64,000 nt of DNA from Curtobacterium herbarum (GCF_016907335.1 NZ_JAFBBT010000001.1:1302001-1366000), one strand, 5' to 3'; numbered from the stretch's first letter, positions 16,040-27,383 are shown. Numbers and translations are program-made. The notes: generated by a model not told the origin, from the sequence alone.

Positions 16040-17664
16040 CGGCTGCCGCCCGGCGGGTCCTGCGGCGCGTCGCGCGGCGGGTCCTGCCGCGTGTCTTGCG
16101 GGTCCTGCGGCCCGTCCTGCGGGCCGGGGGTCCAGGGCTTCTGGGGCTGCTGCTGCGGCCAGCCCTGCTGCTGCGGTCGTTGCGGCGACCACGGTTGCTG
16201 GGGCTGCCACGGCTGTTGCGGTTGCCACTGCTGGTGGGGCGACGGCTGCTGTCGGGGGGACCAGGGCTGCTGCGGTTGCCACTGCTGTTGCGGGGTCCAG
16301 GGCTGTTGGGGCTGCCACTGCTGCTGGGGCGACCAGGGCTGCTGCGGCTGCCACTGCTGTTGCTGTGGCTGTTGCTGCGGCCACCCCTGCGGCGGCGACC
16401 AGGGCGCACCCGGCGTCCACGTCGGCCGCGCCACCGGGGCGTGCGGAGCGAACGGGTCCGCGGGCTGGCCGGTGTCCAGGTGCGACGCGATCCGCTGGTC
16501 GAGGGCCTCGGTGCGGATGCGTCGGTCGATCGCCAGGAAGGTCACCACGGAGCTGCTCAGCACGTCCGTCACGCACTGCACCGCGATCACGAGCAGGCTG
16601 CCGACGACGAGGGCCACGACCCCGCCGACCGAGGGCGACCCGCTCGTCGACGTGGTCTGCCCCAGCGGGTCGAAGACGCCCGAGAACAGGCTGAGCCCGA
16701 CCGTGAGCGGGATGCTGGCGATGCTCGCGGCGAACCCGATGACGAACTGCACGAGCAGCAGGATGCCGAACGTGCGCCAGAACGCGTGTCGGGTGAGCCG
16801 CCACGACTGCGCGGCGGCCGAGAAGACGCCGCGCCCCTCGAGCGCGATCGTCGGCACCGTGAACGCGAACCGGGTGAGCAGGAAGGCGAGCAGCACCACG
16901 AAGCCGAGGACCATGAGGAGGATCACCAGCACGTACCCGCCGGCCGACGTGTCCCCGGCGGCCAGGGCGGCGACGAACGCGATGACGACGACGACGAAGA
17001 CGACCCCGACGACGATCCCGGCGGCGAGCTGCAGCAGGATCCAGCCGATGACCGACCACCGACGACCGGCGAGCAGGGACCACAGGCCGCGGAACGTGCC
17101 ACGGCGTCCGAGCACCCGCTGCCCGGTGTCCACCGCGATCGGGGCGACGAGGAACCCGCGCGCCAGGTAGCTGACGAACGGCAGGCCGATCGACAGCACG
17201 GCGTAGAGGGTCACGGTGCCGGCGATGATGCTGTCGGAGTCCCCACGACCGCCACCGTCGACGACCGAGAACATGCGGTTCTGCAGGATCTGCTGGCCGA
17301 TCGCCGACCCGAGGGTGGACAGCAGCCCGAGGACCCCGGAGAGCATGACGGCCCAGAGGAGCAGCACGCGGGCGTTGCGGCGGAAGACCGTGAAGGCGCC
17401 GGCGAGCACGTCCGCCAGGCCGAGCGGCCGCAGCGGGATCACCGGGCGGGACTCGGGCGGCAGTGGTGCCGGCCCACCGGCGGGCGGGACGGGGAAGCCG
17501 GGGGCGGGCGTGCCTCCCGGCTGTCCGACCGGGCCCCAGGCCGCCGGGTACTGCGGTGCCGCCGGGTACTGCGGTGCCTGCGGTCGCGGCGTCGCCGGCG
17601 GCTGCGGCCCGCTGCCCTGCTGCGGCCGGTTCGCCCCCGGGACCTGCCATCCGTCGTCGACCAT
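16036..17664 (-). CDS. Glycerophosphoryl diester phosphodiesterase membrane-domain-like protein with Q/P/W-rich tail
   Basis: 542 residues and three parts. Residues 1-75 are Pro/Gln/Gly-rich and disordered. Residues about 80-395 hold some six to seven helices (for example VLLLWAVMLSGVLGLLSTLG, IGLPFVSYLARGFLVAPIAV, AAGIVVGVVFVVVVIAFVAA), resembling the GPDPase membrane domain, which has no catalytic residues. The tail (about 415-542) is a repetitive Gln/Pro/Trp tract with recurring QPQQPWSP units. It is first in the coupled DUF4129-DUF4350-MoxR-DUF58 series, so it is likely a membrane part of that system. ATG 17664 is chosen because GGGGGC precedes it and the protein begins with a typical MVDDGWQVPG. 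Confidence 0.8.
   Translation of the reverse strand: MVDDGWQVPGANRPQQGSGPQPPATPRPQAPQYPAAPQYPAAWGPVGQPGGTPAPGFPVPPAGGPAPLPPESRPVIPLRPLGLADVLAGAFTVFRRNARVLLLWAVMLSGVLGLLSTLGSAIGQQILQNRMFSVVDGGGRGDSDSIIAGTVTLYAVLSIGLPFVSYLARGFLVAPIAVDTGQRVLGRRGTFRGLWSLLAGRRWSVIGWILLQLAAGIVVGVVFVVVVIAFVAALAAGDTSAGGYVLVILLMVLGFVVLLAFLLTRFAFTVPTIALEGRGVFSAAAQSWRLTRHAFWRTFGILLLVQFVIGFAASIASIPLTVGLSLFSGVFDPLGQTTSTSGSPSVGGVVALVVGSLLVIAVQCVTDVLSSSVVTFLAIDRRIRTEALDQRIASHLDTGQPADPFAPHAPVARPTWTPGAPWSPPQGWPQQQPQQQQWQPQQPWSPQQQWQPQQPWTPQQQWQPQQPWSPRQQPSPHQQWQPQQPWQPQQPWSPQRPQQQGWPQQQPQKPWTPGPQDGPQDPQDTRQDPPRDAPQDPPGGSR
16130..16400 (-). repeat. In-frame CAG/CCG-type repeats encoding the Q/P/W tail
   Basis: Degenerate direct repeats of about 24-36 bp encode QQQWQPQQPWSP-like units. 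They lie wholly within the preceding gene and keep frame, so length can vary without breaking the protein. On the plus strand they read as CTG/CCA-rich tracts. Confidence 0.75.
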
Positions 17665-17809
17665 CGAACCGCCCCCTCGCCTGGCCGCCACCGGAACGCG
17701 CGACCGTGTCCATCCTGTCGGAAAACCTGCGGCGACGGGCGCTCGACTATCGTGAGCGGAGAGCACCCGTCCCTGGGTGCCCCACCCTGCCCTCCGGAGT
17801 CCGCATCCC

Positions 17810-18487
17810 ATGACACCGCGCATCCTCGTCGTCGACGACGACCAGGCCCTCGCCGAGATGATCGGCATCGTCCTCCGCTCGGAGGGCTACGAGCCCGACT
17901 TCAGCGCCGACGGCAACGACGCCGTCGAGGCCTTCCACGCCACGAAGCCGGACCTGGTGCTGCTCGACGTCATGCTGCCGGGCATCGACGGCATCGAGGT
18001 GTGCCGTCGCATCCGGGCCGAGAGCGGCACGCCGATCATCATGCTCACCGCGAAGGGCGACACCGCCGACGTCGTCGCGGGCCTCGAGAACGGTGCCGAC
18101 GACTACGTCGTGAAGCCGTTCAACCCCAAGGAACTCGTCGCCCGGATCCGGACCCGCCTGCGGCCGACCGCGACCGACGCGACGGTCCTGCACGTCGGCG
18201 ACCTGGTCGTCGACGTCCCCGGACACGAGGTCCGCCGGGGCGACGCGGCCATCGCCCTCACGCCCCTCGAGTTCGACCTGCTCCGCGCGCTCGCCGAGAA
18301 GCCCAGCCAGGTGTTCACCCGCGAGATGCTGCTCGAGCAGGTCTGGGGCTACCACTACAAGGCGGACACCCGCCTGGTGAACGTGCACGTGCAGCGGCTC
18401 CGCGCCAAGATCGAGCACGACCCGGACAACCCGCGCATCGTGACCACCGTCCGCGGGGTCGGGTACCGGGCCGGCGCGCAGAGCTGA
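17810..18487 (+). CDS. mtrA: DNA-binding response regulator MtrA
   Basis: OmpR/PhoB-type regulator of 225 residues. The receiver domain (1-115) has the acidic pocket D9/D10, phospho-acceptor D53 (LLDVMLPG) and K102 (VVKPFNPKE). The winged-helix domain ends VTTVRGVGYRAG. VWGYHYKADTRLVNVHVQRL is the conserved DNA-recognition region of MtrA. With MtrB and LpqB it forms the actinobacterial module that controls cell-wall hydrolases, division and osmotic adaptation. The ATG at 17810 is chosen from family alignment (MTPRILVVDDD). CGGAG lies about 10 nt upstream, and a GCACCC/GGGTGC hairpin precedes it. The gap to mtrB is 5 bp. Confidence 0.96.
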   Translation: MTPRILVVDDDQALAEMIGIVLRSEGYEPDFSADGNDAVEAFHATKPDLVLLDVMLPGIDGIEVCRRIRAESGTPIIMLTAKGDTADVVAGLENGADDYVVKPFNPKELVARIRTRLRPTATDATVLHVGDLVVDVPGHEVRRGDAAIALTPLEFDLLRALAEKPSQVFTREMLLEQVWGYHYKADTRLVNVHVQRLRAKIEHDPDNPRIVTTVRGVGYRAGAQS

Positions 18488-18492
18488 CCGAC

Positions 18493-20157
18493 GTGCCGTC
18501 GTCGTCGGCCCCGGCGCCGTTCCGCCGGGCGCGCCGGCGGGTCCGCACCTGGCTCCGCCGGATCTGGCGCGGGATCGCGTACCTCTGGCGGCGGTCGCTC
18601 ATGGTCCGCTCGGCCGCGATCACCGTCGCGACCACCGGGCTCGCCGTCGCCGTGATCGGCACCGCGGTGATGGTGAGCATCTCGAACAACGTCTACGCAC
18701 AGCGCCGCGACCAGATCGAGGCCGAGTCGGCGCGGGCGACGATCGTGGCGCAGAACATCTTCGACGCGGCCACCGCGGCCGAGGACAACAACCAGACCGA
18801 ACTCGAGTCGCTGCAGAGCGAGGCGCAGAACGCGATCCTCTCGAACACGACCAGTCCGGGCGGGACGAGCATCGCGATCGAGCGGACGCCGGGGGCCCGG
18901 ACGCCGCAGATCCTGCAGAACGTCGCGAGCACCGGGTTCCCCGACTCGGTCATCACCGACGAGCTGCGGAAGCGGGTCGCCGCCGACACCGGAGAGTTGA
19001 GCCTGCAACCCGTGCGGCTCGACGGTCCGGGCGGCCGGGGCCCGGGGCTCGCCGTCGGGTCGACCCTGCAGATCCCGAGCGCCGGACAGTACGAGCTGTA
19101 CATCGTGTACGACCTGTCCGATGCGCAGCAGACGCTCGACTTCGTGTCCCAGACGCTCTCGATCGGCGGTGTCGCGCTCATCGTGCTCATCGCCCTCGTC
19201 ACCTCGCTCGTCGTCCGCCTGGTCGTCGTCCCGATCCGCGGGGCTGCCGAGACCAGCCGCAAGATCGCCGCCGGTCGCCTGGACGAACGCATCCCGGTCC
19301 GGGGCGAGGACGACATCGCCACCCTGGCCCGGAGCTTCAACGACATGGCCGACGCGGTCAGCCGACAGATCACCCAGCTGGCGGAGCTCTCCCGCGTCCA
19401 GCAGCGGTTCGTGTCCGACGTCTCGCACGAGCTCCGTACCCCGCTCACCACGATCCGCCTGGCCGGCGACCTGCTCTTCGACGCCCGCCACGCCTTCGAG
19501 CCGTCCGTCGCGCGGTCCGCGGAACTGCTGCACGCCCAGGTCGACCGGTTCGAACTGCTGCTCGCCGACCTGCTCGAGATCTCCCGCTACGACGCCCAGG
19601 CCGTCGAACTCGAGACGGAGCCCGTCGTCCCGGCCGCGCTCGCCGCCGACATCGTCGAGGAGTTCCGCCCACTCGCCGAACGCGCCGAGATCGAGCTGCG
19701 CCTGGCGACCCCGGGCGGGCACACCACCATGCTGCTCGACGCCCGCCGGATCCGCCGCGTGCTCCGGAACCTCGTCGGCAACGCCATCGAGCACGGCGAC
19801 GGCCGACCGGTCGACGTGGTGGTCGACAGCGACTCCCGGTCCGTCGCCATCGCGGTGCGCGACCGCGGGGTCGGGATGCCGGCCGAGGACACCGCCCGCG
19901 TGTTCGACCGCTTCTGGCGTGCCGACCCGAGCCGCAAGCGCACCATCGGCGGCACCGGACTCGGGCTCGCCATCAGCCTCGGTGACGCCCAGCTGCACGG
20001 CGGCCGCATCGACGTCTGGTCCCGCCCCGGTGAGGGGTCCGCGTTCGTGCTGACCCTGCCCCGCCGGAGCAGTGAGGCCCCGCCGACCTCCGCGATCCCG
20101 CTGCCCGCACTCGACGAGTCCTACGAGGGACCGACCGGAACGGAGGAGCCGGCATGA
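18493..20157 (+). CDS. mtrB: Sensor histidine kinase MtrB
   Basis: 554-residue membrane kinase for MtrA. The basic N-terminus is followed by helix 1 (about 37-60), an extracytoplasmic sensor domain (about 61-210) and helix 2 near VALIVLIALVTSLVVRLVVV. A HAMP domain (KIAAGRLDERIPVRGEDDIA) precedes the H-box VSDVSHELRTPLTTIRLAGD with phospho-acceptor H312. The ATPase domain has an N-box (RNLVGNAIEHGDG) and G-boxes (VRDRGVGMP and GGTGLGLAIS). The start is uncertain: GTG 18493 follows mtrA by 5 bp, while ATG 18601 (MVRSAAITV) would lose the basic tail. The stop overlaps the lpqB start by 4 bp (ATGA). Confidence 0.95.
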   Translation: MPSSSAPAPFRRARRRVRTWLRRIWRGIAYLWRRSLMVRSAAITVATTGLAVAVIGTAVMVSISNNVYAQRRDQIEAESARATIVAQNIFDAATAAEDNNQTELESLQSEAQNAILSNTTSPGGTSIAIERTPGARTPQILQNVASTGFPDSVITDELRKRVAADTGELSLQPVRLDGPGGRGPGLAVGSTLQIPSAGQYELYIVYDLSDAQQTLDFVSQTLSIGGVALIVLIALVTSLVVRLVVVPIRGAAETSRKIAAGRLDERIPVRGEDDIATLARSFNDMADAVSRQITQLAELSRVQQRFVSDVSHELRTPLTTIRLAGDLLFDARHAFEPSVARSAELLHAQVDRFELLLADLLEISRYDAQAVELETEPVVPAALAADIVEEFRPLAERAEIELRLATPGGHTTMLLDARRIRRVLRNLVGNAIEHGDGRPVDVVVDSDSRSVAIAVRDRGVGMPAEDTARVFDRFWRADPSRKRTIGGTGLGLAISLGDAQLHGGRIDVWSRPGEGSAFVLTLPRRSSEAPPTSAIPLPALDESYEGPTGTEEPA

Positions 20158-21884
20158 CCCGGACCGACCGACGGACCCGCACCGACCGACGGACCCGCAC
20201 CACGCGCCTCCGGCTCGTGCTCACCGCGGTGCTCGCCGCCGCGACCCTGCTCGGCGCCACCGCCTGTGCCGCGATCCCGACCGGCGGCCCGGTCCGCTCC
20301 GGGCAGTCGATCACCGACGAGTCGCCGACCGGCGGCGTGGACTACCGCCCCACCGGACCCGAGGACGGGGCGAACCAGACCGACCTGCTCACGCAGTTCA
20401 TCGACGCCGCCACGGGTGCCCAGAACGACTACGCGGTCGCGCGGGAGTTCCTCAGCAGCGGGTTCTCGCAGAAGTGGAACCCGCGCCAGGGCGTCACCAT
20501 CCGGCAGGGCGACGGCGACGTCGAACGGGTCGGCGACAAGGAGCTCACCTACACGCTGACGGCGAGCGCCTCGGTCGACGCCGACGGCGAGTACACCCAG
20601 GCCGTCCGGCCGACGTCCTCGACGCTGACGTTCCAGTTCGTCCGCGAGGACGGCCAGTGGCGCATCGCCTACGCCCCGGACGGCATCATCCTGTCGCCGG
20701 TCAACTTCACCTCCGTGTTCCAGCCGCACGCCCTGTACTTCTACGACCCCACCTACCGGTTCCTCGTCCCCGACGAACGCTGGTTCCTGGCCCGCTCCTC
20801 GACGAGCACCCGCATCGTCAGCGCCCTGCTCGCCGGACCCGCCGAGTGGCTCGAGGGCTCCGTCGTGTCCTCGTTCCCCGAGGGCACGCAGCTCTCGCTG
20901 AACGCCGTCACCATCGAGAGTGGCAGCGCACAGGTCGACCTGTCGAGCGAGGCACTGCGGGCGAACACGGTCGAGAAGGTCCGGATGCGCGAACAGCTCA
21001 CCGAGTCGCTCTCCTCCGTCGCCACGATCTCCTCGGTCGACCTCACCGTCGAGGGCGTCCCCGTCCCGTTGCCCGACTCCAGCGGCACGAGCGCGCAGCG
21101 GAACCCCGACGTCGACGCCCGCCCGCTCGTCGTGCAGGACCGTGTCGCCGGGTACGCCACGGCGACCACCGGGGACGTGACCGCGCTCGGCGGCGGACTC
21201 AGCGACCGGATCGCCGGACTCGGTCCGGACTCGCTCGCCCTGTCGGCCTCCGGCACGGTCGCCGCCGTGGGCAACGACGACGGGGTGTTCGTGGTCCGGT
21301 CCGGCAAGGCGCCGCTGCGGATCGACACCCGCGAGGACCTGGTCGCCCCGAGCATCGACGACCAGGGCTTCGTCTGGGTCGCCCAGCAGTCCGACACTCG
21401 GTCGATCACCGCGTACGGGCTCGGCGGCGACCCGCACGTCGTCACTTCGACCCTCCCGGCCGGCAGACTCGTGTCCTTCCAGGTGTCCCGCGACTCCACC
21501 CGTGCGCTCGCGCTCCTCGACACCGACGACGGGGCCGCGCTCTACGTCGTCGCGATCACCCGCGGGTCCGACCGGGCACCGACCTCGCTCGGCCCGCCCG
21601 TCCGGGTGCAGGCCGCCGAGGGCGACCCCGTCGGCGCCGCCTGGATCGACGAGCTCGACATCGCCTCGGTCGGGCGCACCACGGCCGGCTCGAGCGTCGT
21701 CCGCACCACCGTCGGCGGACAGTGGGACGCCCTCGCCAAGCCGGACGGCCGGGCGACCGCGATCACCGGGGGGAGCGGCGGCGCACTGCTGCTCCGGATG
21801 TCGGACGGGTCGGTGCTGCAGTCGACCGGCGGCGCGTGGGACACCACCGGAGTCGAGGCGTCGGTGCTCGGCGTCCAGCGCTGA
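20154..21884 (+). CDS. lpqB: Lipoprotein LpqB, MtrB accessory protein
   Basis: 576 residues, exported. The N-terminus MTRTDRRTRTDRRTRT is a tandem repeat, then a hydrophobic signal, and the lipobox ending in C38 (LLGATAC), so a membrane-anchored lipoprotein. A GerMN domain lies near 190-320 (TRIVSALLAGPAEWLEGSVV), followed by a beta-propeller-like C-terminal half. LpqB binds the MtrB sensor domain and modulates MtrA phosphorylation in mycobacteria. The 4-bp overlap with mtrB supports the same role. Length is normal for the family (about 580). Confidence 0.93.
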   Translation: MTRTDRRTRTDRRTRTTRLRLVLTAVLAAATLLGATACAAIPTGGPVRSGQSITDESPTGGVDYRPTGPEDGANQTDLLTQFIDAATGAQNDYAVAREFLSSGFSQKWNPRQGVTIRQGDGDVERVGDKELTYTLTASASVDADGEYTQAVRPTSSTLTFQFVREDGQWRIAYAPDGIILSPVNFTSVFQPHALYFYDPTYRFLVPDERWFLARSSTSTRIVSALLAGPAEWLEGSVVSSFPEGTQLSLNAVTIESGSAQVDLSSEALRANTVEKVRMREQLTESLSSVATISSVDLTVEGVPVPLPDSSGTSAQRNPDVDARPLVVQDRVAGYATATTGDVTALGGGLSDRIAGLGPDSLALSASGTVAAVGNDDGVFVVRSGKAPLRIDTREDLVAPSIDDQGFVWVAQQSDTRSITAYGLGGDPHVVTSTLPAGRLVSFQVSRDSTRALALLDTDDGAALYVVAITRGSDRAPTSLGPPVRVQAAEGDPVGAAWIDELDIASVGRTTAGSSVVRTTVGGQWDALAKPDGRATAITGGSGGALLLRMSDGSVLQSTGGAWDTTGVEASVLGVQR

Positions 21885-21912
21885 GCGCCGTCTCGTCCTC
21901 CACACCCGCCCC

Positions 21913-21929
21913 GGACGGGAGGCCCGTCC
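21913..21929 (+). terminator. Short hairpin after lpqB
   Basis: GGACGGG-AGG-CCCGTCC is a 7-bp stem with a 3-nt loop, 28 bp after the lpqB stop. It includes the GACGGGAGGC motif that recurs between genes in this window. There is no T-run, so efficiency is uncertain. Confidence 0.5.
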
Positions 21930-21983
21930 ACAGTCCGACACCGCGGCCCACCCCCGGTGGTCCCCGCCGGGCACCATCGGGGC

Positions 21984-22808
21984 ATGCCTTCGCTCCAGAC
22001 ACACCCGGTCGTCCTCCCGCCACCGTCCACGACGTCCGGCGCTCCCGATCGCCCCTGGGCTGACGCCGCTGCCGCCGTCCTGGCACTCGTCCTGCCCGTC
22101 GTCTGCGTCGGCTGCGGCGTGCCGGACCGCGCGCTCTGCCGTGCCTGCCGGTCCTCGCTCGACGCGCTGCCCGGACGGACGCGGCTCGTCGCCGGGGTCC
22201 GGCTCGACGCCGCCCACGAGTACGACGGCCTCGTCCGGACCCTGGTGCTCGAGTGGAAGCTGCGCGGACGCGTGGACGTGGTGCGCGGGCTCACCCGGCG
22301 CACCGCGGACCTCGTCCGGACGGCGCTCGCCGAGTCCCCGGCTGGCACGGTGGTCCTTCGGGTCCCGCCCTCGCCCCGCGGGCACCGGCGGCGCGGGTTC
22401 GACCCGGTCGTGACGGTCCTGCGTCGTGCCGGCGTCCGGCGTTCGCGGGCCCTGCGTCGGGTCCCCCTGCCCGGCGACGACCGAGCCGACGCCGATGGCG
22501 GGCGGGTCGGTGCCGGTTCGGGCAGCGACACGCCTGCCGGTGCCGGTGCCGGTGCCGTTGTCGGGCCGGGTGGTGCCGGGCCGGGCGGACACGGGTACGC
22601 CGGTGGCGGGCAGAAGGAGCGGAACGCGATCGAGCGCGTGGCGGCGACGGTCGGCACCCTCGTCGCCGACGACGTGGCCGACCGCGACGTCGTGCTCGTC
22701 GACGACGTCGTCACCACCGGCGTGACGATGGCCGAGGCCATCCGGGCCGTCCGCGCCGCCGGCGGCCGAGTCGTCCGGTGCGTGGCCGTCGCCACGGTGG
22801 AGGTGTGA
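21984..22808 (+). CDS. comF: ComF family phosphoribosyltransferase-like protein
   Basis: 274 residues. A zinc-finger-like pair of CxxC motifs (C41, C44, C52, C55: CVGCGVPDRALCRAC) precedes the middle domain (LVLEWKLRGRVDVVRGL and VPPSPRGHRRRGFDPV). The C-terminal PRPP-binding motif is VVLVDDVVTTGVTMAEAIRA. In naturally competent bacteria ComF helps handle incoming DNA; in actinobacteria the role is unclear. Between about 165 and 212 a Gly/Ala/Asp-rich low-complexity insert replaces the usual conserved region before KERN, which is unusual. ATG 21984 is supported by CACCAT 6 nt upstream, which may be a weak -10. No Shine-Dalgarno is seen. Confidence 0.85.
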   Translation: MPSLQTHPVVLPPPSTTSGAPDRPWADAAAAVLALVLPVVCVGCGVPDRALCRACRSSLDALPGRTRLVAGVRLDAAHEYDGLVRTLVLEWKLRGRVDVVRGLTRRTADLVRTALAESPAGTVVLRVPPSPRGHRRRGFDPVVTVLRRAGVRRSRALRRVPLPGDDRADADGGRVGAGSGSDTPAGAGAGAVVGPGGAGPGGHGYAGGGQKERNAIERVAATVGTLVADDVADRDVVLVDDVVTTGVTMAEAIRAVRAAGGRVVRCVAVATVEV

Positions 22809-22819
22809 GCGTGCCCGAC

Positions 22820-22855
22820 GAGCGCGAGCACGAGCGCGAGCGCGAGCACGAGCAG
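22820..22855 (+). repeat. Hexamer tandem repeat GAGCRC x6
   Basis: Six GAGCGC/GAGCAC units follow the comF stop. In the hpf frame they would encode alternating Glu-Arg/Glu-His (EREHEREREHE). They lie in the 200-bp comF-hpf gap, with TAGCCT (22941-22946) as a possible hpf -10 box downstream. Confidence 0.65.
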
Positions 22856-23008
22856 CAGCCGGACCCGGACGTCGCCTGGGCATCCGGTGGAGGTCTCCGG
22901 CACGCGGGCCCGCACCGGCACGGGGCGAGCCCGCAGGGTCTAGCCTCGCGGCAAGGCGTTGGTGTTCGCCGGACGCAGGCGAACCGCCGAGTGTGGATGG
23001 GAGCCGCC

Positions 23009-23731
23009 ATGGACGTGACGATCACGGGCCGCAACGTCGGGGTCACCGACCGATTCCGGGCCTACGTGGAGCAGAAGTCCGAGAAGATCGACGTGCTCGC
23101 CGACCGGGCCCTCGCGTTCGAGGTGCGGGTGAGCCGGCATCACGAGAAGAGCAGCGGAGCGCAGGGCGAGGACCGCGTCGAACTGACCCTCATCGGTCCG
23201 GGGCCGCTGGTCCGGGCCGAGTCCGCCGCGTCGGACAAGTACGCCGCCTTCGACCTGGCGTTCGCGCGCATCGCCGAGCGCCTGCGCCGGGCACGTGACC
23301 GCAAGAAGGTGCACCGCGGACGTCACCGTCCGACCTCCGTGGCCGAGGCCGCCGGAGCCGCGTTCGAGGGCATGGGCGTCGAGCCCGCCGACGGCAAGCT
23401 CATCGAGACGGTCGCCACCGGTGCCGTGCCCGTGGTCGACGTCGACCAGGAAGCCGCTCACGAGGAAGAGGACGCCGCGTACTCGCCGGTCGTCATCCGC
23501 CAGAAGGTCTTCGAGGCCGCACCGATGACGGTCGACGACGCGCTGTACCACATGGAGCTCGTCGGCCACGACTTCTACCTGTTCGTCGACTCCGAGACCC
23601 ACCGCCCGAGCGTCGTGTACCGCCGCAAGGGCTGGGACTACGGCGTGATCGGCATCGACGAGAACCCGGGCGCCGACGCCCGAGGGAGCGAACACGTCCT
23701 CGTCGAGGAGACCGTGTCCGCGACCGCGTAG
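23009..23731 (+). CDS. hpf: Ribosome hibernation promoting factor, long form
   Basis: 240 residues with both parts of a long HPF. The N-terminal S30AE/YfiA domain (1-105; MDVTITGRNVGVTDRFRAYV, then KYAAFDLAFARIAERLRRAR) binds the 30S decoding centre. A linker precedes the C-terminal dimerisation domain (about 170-230; MTVDDALYHMELVGHDFYLF), which joins 70S into 100S particles in slow growth. ATG 23009 is chosen because GGGAG lies 6 nt upstream and it begins the conserved fold; ATG 22997 adds four residues. The frame stays open back to a GTG overlapping the comF stop, giving a possible 68-residue extension that I consider untranslated. Next to secA, as in other actinobacteria. Confidence 0.93.
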   Translation: MDVTITGRNVGVTDRFRAYVEQKSEKIDVLADRALAFEVRVSRHHEKSSGAQGEDRVELTLIGPGPLVRAESAASDKYAAFDLAFARIAERLRRARDRKKVHRGRHRPTSVAEAAGAAFEGMGVEPADGKLIETVATGAVPVVDVDQEAAHEEEDAAYSPVVIRQKVFEAAPMTVDDALYHMELVGHDFYLFVDSETHRPSVVYRRKGWDYGVIGIDENPGADARGSEHVLVEETVSATA

Positions 23732-23751
23732 TCGACGCGACGCACCACCTC

Positions 23752-23788
23752 CGAGTGCGCACGGCCCCGTCCGGGCCGTGCGCACTCG
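23752..23788 (+). terminator. Strong hairpin between hpf and secA
   Basis: A perfect 16-bp stem (23752-23767 with 23773-23788) encloses a 5-nt loop CGTCC, 20 bp after the hpf stop. The following TGTTGCTC is only weakly T-rich. Its stability suggests termination of hpf. Confidence 0.75.
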
Positions 23789-23881
23789 TGTTGCTCCCAG
23801 CGCCGGACCCCGGCGGGGTTGCTAGCATGACTGGCTGATCGGGCGCGTCGACCGCGCACGACGACTTCGTAAGGAGCTCAC

Positions 23882-26665
<2,784 letters not shown>

Positions 26666-26679
26666 CGCGCCACACCCCT

Positions 26680-26719
26680 GACGGGAGGCCCGGTACCAGC
26701 TGGTACCGGGCCTCCCGTC
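26680..26719. terminator. Perfect 40-bp palindrome between convergent genes
   Basis: The two 20-bp halves are exact reverse complements with no unpaired loop. The arms carry GACGGGAGGC and GCCTCCCGTC and the centre is GGTACCAGCTGGTACC. It lies 14 bp after secA and 55 bp before the end of the minus-strand Rv3235-like gene, so it could terminate both. The same 40 bp recur at 41039-41078. Confidence 0.8.
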
Positions 26720-26774
26720 CGTCGTCGTGCCGTCTTTCGTCCGGCCGGCCGGCCGTCCGCTGGCGGCGACGTCG

Positions 26775-27260
26775 TCAGAGCACGCCGATCGCGGTGGCTC
26801 GCCACCGGCCCTTGCGCTCCTCGAGCCGGATGGCCACCGCGCGAGCGTGGCTCCGGGTGTGCACGACGACCGCGGCTTCGGCGACACCGTCGCGCGGCAC
26901 GCTGACGACGACGCTGCCGACGCGGATCACCGGACGGTGGCGGCGTCGGCGAGCGGCTGAACGGGCCCGTGCCGCGAGTGCAGCGCGGTGTTGCAGGTGT
27001 CGTTGGACCTCTTCCGTGATCCAGCGCGCGATCGTCTCGACCTCGCGCGCACCGGTCAGGATCTCCGCGACGCAGAGCGCCAACGAGCGTGCCGTCTCGC
27101 CGGGGTCCGGCAGCCCCGCGGCGACCGTGCCCGGTGGTCCGTTCTCATGCTGGTCATCGTGTCCCTCGTGCTCCGCGTGGTCGTCGTGGAGGCCATCCAG
27201 CCCGGCGGCTGTGCCGTGCCCGTCCGGCTCCTCGTCGATCCGTCGTGCGTTGTCCGCCAC
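26775..27260 (-). CDS. Rv3235 family protein (DUF6459-like)
   Basis: 161 residues. The first 50 are acidic and rich in His/Asp/Gly (DHAEHEGHDDQHENG), with a possible metal-binding look. The conserved part is about 55-161, including ALCVAEILTGAREVETIARW and RVGSVVVSVPRDGVAEAAVV, ending RKGRWRATAIGVL. This matches small proteins found beside secA1 in actinobacteria, named after M. tuberculosis Rv3235, whose function is unknown. GTG start with GAAAGGGG upstream. It converges with secA across the palindrome. Confidence 0.78.
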   Translation of the reverse strand: MADNARRIDEEPDGHGTAAGLDGLHDDHAEHEGHDDQHENGPPGTVAAGLPDPGETARSLALCVAEILTGAREVETIARWITEEVQRHLQHRAALAARARSAARRRRHRPVIRVGSVVVSVPRDGVAEAAVVVHTRSHARAVAIRLEERKGRWRATAIGVL

Positions 27261-27383
27261 TCCGGCCCCTTTCGTCAGGCCGAGCGTAGGGTTCGTGGAA
27301 CATCACATACGGACGAAACGAGCGACCTGTGGACAGTGCGTTCTTCTCCACAGCGGGACGCGGTCGTCTCGCGGGGGCGCACC

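Noticed and set aside
15964..18492. Long upstream extension of the mtrB frame
   Set aside because: The frame is open for more than 800 codons before mtrB only because of GC bias; it covers other clear genes on both strands, including all of mtrA.
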